From: Deltaproteobacteria bacterium RBG_13_52_11 | Lineage (GTDB): Bacteria > Desulfobacterota > B13-G15 > RBG-16-54-18 | Reading direction: 5' to 3' | DNA: 5,440 nt | NCBI GenBank assembly: GCA_001797745.1 | Contig: MGQF01000056.1 | Location: forward strand, 21,584 to 27,023 | Shown: positions 3,820-5,440 of the stretch, piece after piece | Layout: the number at the start of each line of letters is the position of its first letter | Numbering within the stretch: the first letter of the stretch is position 1 | Program-made: the position numbers and the translations under genes | Notes under the pieces: model-generated | Told to the model about the DNA's origin: nothing | Database searches by the model: none | The model's input: the letters and a program-made list of their open reading frames with translations, nothing else

Positions 3820-5388
3820 TTATTCATATAACTTATAGACCAGGAGGAGGCCCTTGACCTCCGTTCCCAGGGAGTGGGAGGTGACGGAGACGGTCATCAG
3901 CTCGTCCCGGCCGTCATTGTCCACGTCCTTGATCTGGAAGTCGGCCACATAGCCGGGAATGTCCTGGGTCCTCCAGACGTTGGCCAGGGACATCCCATCC
4001 CAGGTGAGGGCGGTAACATACCCCTTGTCGTACAAACGGACCTTCGAGAGGAACTCGCCGGCGGTGAACTTGTTGACCACGGCGACCACGTCGTCGATAC
4101 CGTCGCCGTCCAGGTCCTTGACGACCATCCGGGGTGGGAAGTAGATGCGGCGCGGATAGGAAGCTACCGCCCCCCTCTTATCGGCCTTTACGGTGGGGCG
4201 ATCGAGGTAGTTGTCGGAGCCCCCCATCTCGTCGCTCGACTTCCACTGCAAATCACCATTCCCATCGAGCAGCCGTATCTTGCCGGTATCCTCCATCACG
4301 AGGAACTCCTGGGCCTCGGGAGCGGTGAATTTCCCCGAGGTAAAAGAGAAGAGCCACTCGGCCTCCTTGGGGAGCTGGCCTTTGCCCGCCTTGAGCCGCT
4401 TGCCCATCTTGATCTTTTTCCCCGTCCACTGTACCAGCCGCATGGATCCCTCATAGTCCTTATCAGTCCCCATGTGCTGGGCAAGGAGGGAGTCCCCCTG
4501 GCCGGGGACCTTCACGACCCTGAGGTACCAGTCAAGCCCCTTGGCGAGGTAGCGAAGGGAGCCGTCTTCAAAGGTGAGGATGAAGGATCGGAGGTTATCC
4601 TCGATGGCGTTGGTGACGCAGATCTCCGCTTTCTTGTCGCCGGTGATATCGACCACATCGAGGGTGATGAAGTTTTCGGCGGACGACGCCTGAAACTCGG
4701 CCACGAGCTTGGTCTCCTTCCCCTCATCCCGGTAGACCCAGAGCTGATGCTCGCCCGCGACGACGATCTCGTTCTTGCCGTCGCCGTCCACATCGCCGGC
4801 ATCGACCCCCTTCAAAATCTTTTTGGGGAAGCCCATCAATTTTGAGTAGCCCAATGACTGATACGCCAGATGCTGGCGCAGCTGTCCCGGACCCTTGCGA
4901 TCATAAGAGGTGGTCTGCCCCAGGATACGGCTGCTGATGTCCTGGGCAAAGGCGCCCACCTTGGTCATCACCTCATCCATCCCCTTGTGCTGGGTAAAGA
5001 CGCTGCTCGTCGCGCGCTGGCCGGGCACGTGGACTACCTTGGCGTCGAGGCTGATGTATTCCCCCACCTTGGTGATGCTGCCGTAGACCACGTATGCGGC
5101 CCCCACCCTGGCGCCCAGCCAGCGGGCCTCCTGGTCGCTGACCCCGGCGCCGCGCAGATCGGCGAAGAAGCGCTCAATGAGGGGTTTTTCCACCACCTCG
5201 ATCTGACCCTCGACGATGATCCGGGTGGAGATGATGTCCCAGATCCCGTTCCTGAGATACGAGAGGTCCTCGGCGCTGTGGACGGTGAAGGGAAGGACCG
5301 CCACCCGCAGGGGCTGCTGGGCAGCGCCCCACAGGGGGAGGAGTAAAAGGATGGCTGCTACCAGTACGATAATCCCTTTGAATCTCAT
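3820..5388 (-). CDS. secreted TolB/CsgG-like N-domain plus VCBS/FG-GAP repeat protein
   Basis: A 522-residue exported protein. Residues 1-24 are a Sec signal peptide (basic MRFK, hydrophobic core to LPLW, cleavage near GAAQ) with no lipobox Cys, so a periplasmic or secreted location is inferred. Residues 27-125 (RVAVLPF at 28-34, YLRNGIWDIIS, VGAAYVVYGSITKVGEYIS) resemble the TolB-N/CsgG/FlgO-type alpha-beta domain of envelope proteins. Residues about 190-522 form a beta-propeller-like region with Asp-box motifs: DVDGDGKNE (199-207), a degraded DITGDKKAE (247-255), DLDGDGIDD (425-433) and DVDNDGRDE (488-496). In VCBS/FG-GAP blades these loops bind calcium; here calcium binding is inferred. 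ATG at 5388 is preceded by AAAGGGG at 5-base spacing. I know of no precise function; a scaffold or sensor role in the envelope is a guess. Confidence 0.82.
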   Translation of the reverse strand: MRFKGIIVLVAAILLLLPLWGAAQQPLRVAVLPFTVHSAEDLSYLRNGIWDIISTRIIVEGQIEVVEKPLIERFFADLRGAGVSDQEARWLGARVGAAYVVYGSITKVGEYISLDAKVVHVPGQRATSSVFTQHKGMDEVMTKVGAFAQDISSRILGQTTSYDRKGPGQLRQHLAYQSLGYSKLMGFPKKILKGVDAGDVDGDGKNEIVVAGEHQLWVYRDEGKETKLVAEFQASSAENFITLDVVDITGDKKAEICVTNAIEDNLRSFILTFEDGSLRYLAKGLDWYLRVVKVPGQGDSLLAQHMGTDKDYEGSMRLVQWTGKKIKMGKRLKAGKGQLPKEAEWLFSFTSGKFTAPEAQEFLVMEDTGKIRLLDGNGDLQWKSSDEMGGSDNYLDRPTVKADKRGAVASYPRRIYFPPRMVVKDLDGDGIDDVVAVVNKFTAGEFLSKVRLYDKGYVTALTWDGMSLANVWRTQDIPGYVADFQIKDVDNDGRDELMTVSVTSHSLGTEVKGLLLVYKLYE

Positions 5389-5440
5389 AATGACCCCTTT
5401 CTCTTTTTATGTTCCTCAATCTCCATAATGCGTTTTCGCC
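5385..5440 (-). CDS. possible 3' end of an upstream gene
   Basis: One minus-strand frame is open from the window edge: RKRIMEIEEHKKRKGSL, then TGA at 5387-5385. The stop overlaps the VCBS gene's ATG as ATGA, the usual sign of a coupled gene pair, and the charged ending looks like a real protein tail. Only 17 codons are visible, so chance is not excluded, and no family can be named. If it is not coding, these bases are simply the VCBS gene's leader. Confidence 0.32.
   Translation of the reverse strand, partial: RKRIMEIEEHKKRKGSL

Noticed and set aside
3874..4845. 323-codon plus-strand open frame antisense to the VCBS gene
   Set aside because: Shadow of a GC-rich gene with clear signal peptide and Asp-box repeats; translation shows no family motif.

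Overview
The window reads as ordinary chromosomal DNA of a Gram-negative bacterium, with every supportable gene on the minus strand. An outer-membrane beta-barrel porin with a terminal Phe, two Sec signal peptides, a short-type LeuD, a UPF0280 protein and a DUF559 gene embedded in GC-rich palindromic repeats together suggest a Desulfobacterota (deltaproteobacterial) or Nitrospirota-like genome. This is inferred from gene style only; no rRNA or other phylogenetic marker is present.

Layout, following transcription from right to left. The right edge (5385-5440) may hold the last codons of an upstream gene that overlaps the next start by ATGA. 3820-5388 encodes a secreted protein with an N-terminal TolB/CsgG-like domain and VCBS/FG-GAP calcium-type repeats. 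3286-3819 has no gene; it is packed with GC-rich inverted repeats and at least two pairs of diverged repeat copies. 2842-3285 encodes a DUF559 (VSR-like nuclease fold) protein whose C-terminal tail is itself written in one of these repeats. 2372-2841 is a non-coding leader with a promoter-like TTGACA element and strong stem-loops. 974-2371 is the porin, closed by a textbook rho-independent terminator at 904-938. 646-903 carries a sigma70-type promoter and the eroded C-terminal end of a REP-associated (RAYT/TnpA_REP-like) transposase. 145-645 is leuD, and the GTG-started UPF0280 gene overlaps its stop by 4 bp and runs off the left edge.

How the parts relate. The leuD-UPF0280 pair is a translationally coupled unit. 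The porin is probably monocistronic. The DUF559 gene and repeat island look like an inserted accessory patch between conserved housekeeping or envelope genes. I found no new defence, CRISPR or phage system. The most interesting material is the repeat island with its repeat-coded protein tail, the transposase relic in the leuD leader, and the unexplained structured leader of the porin.
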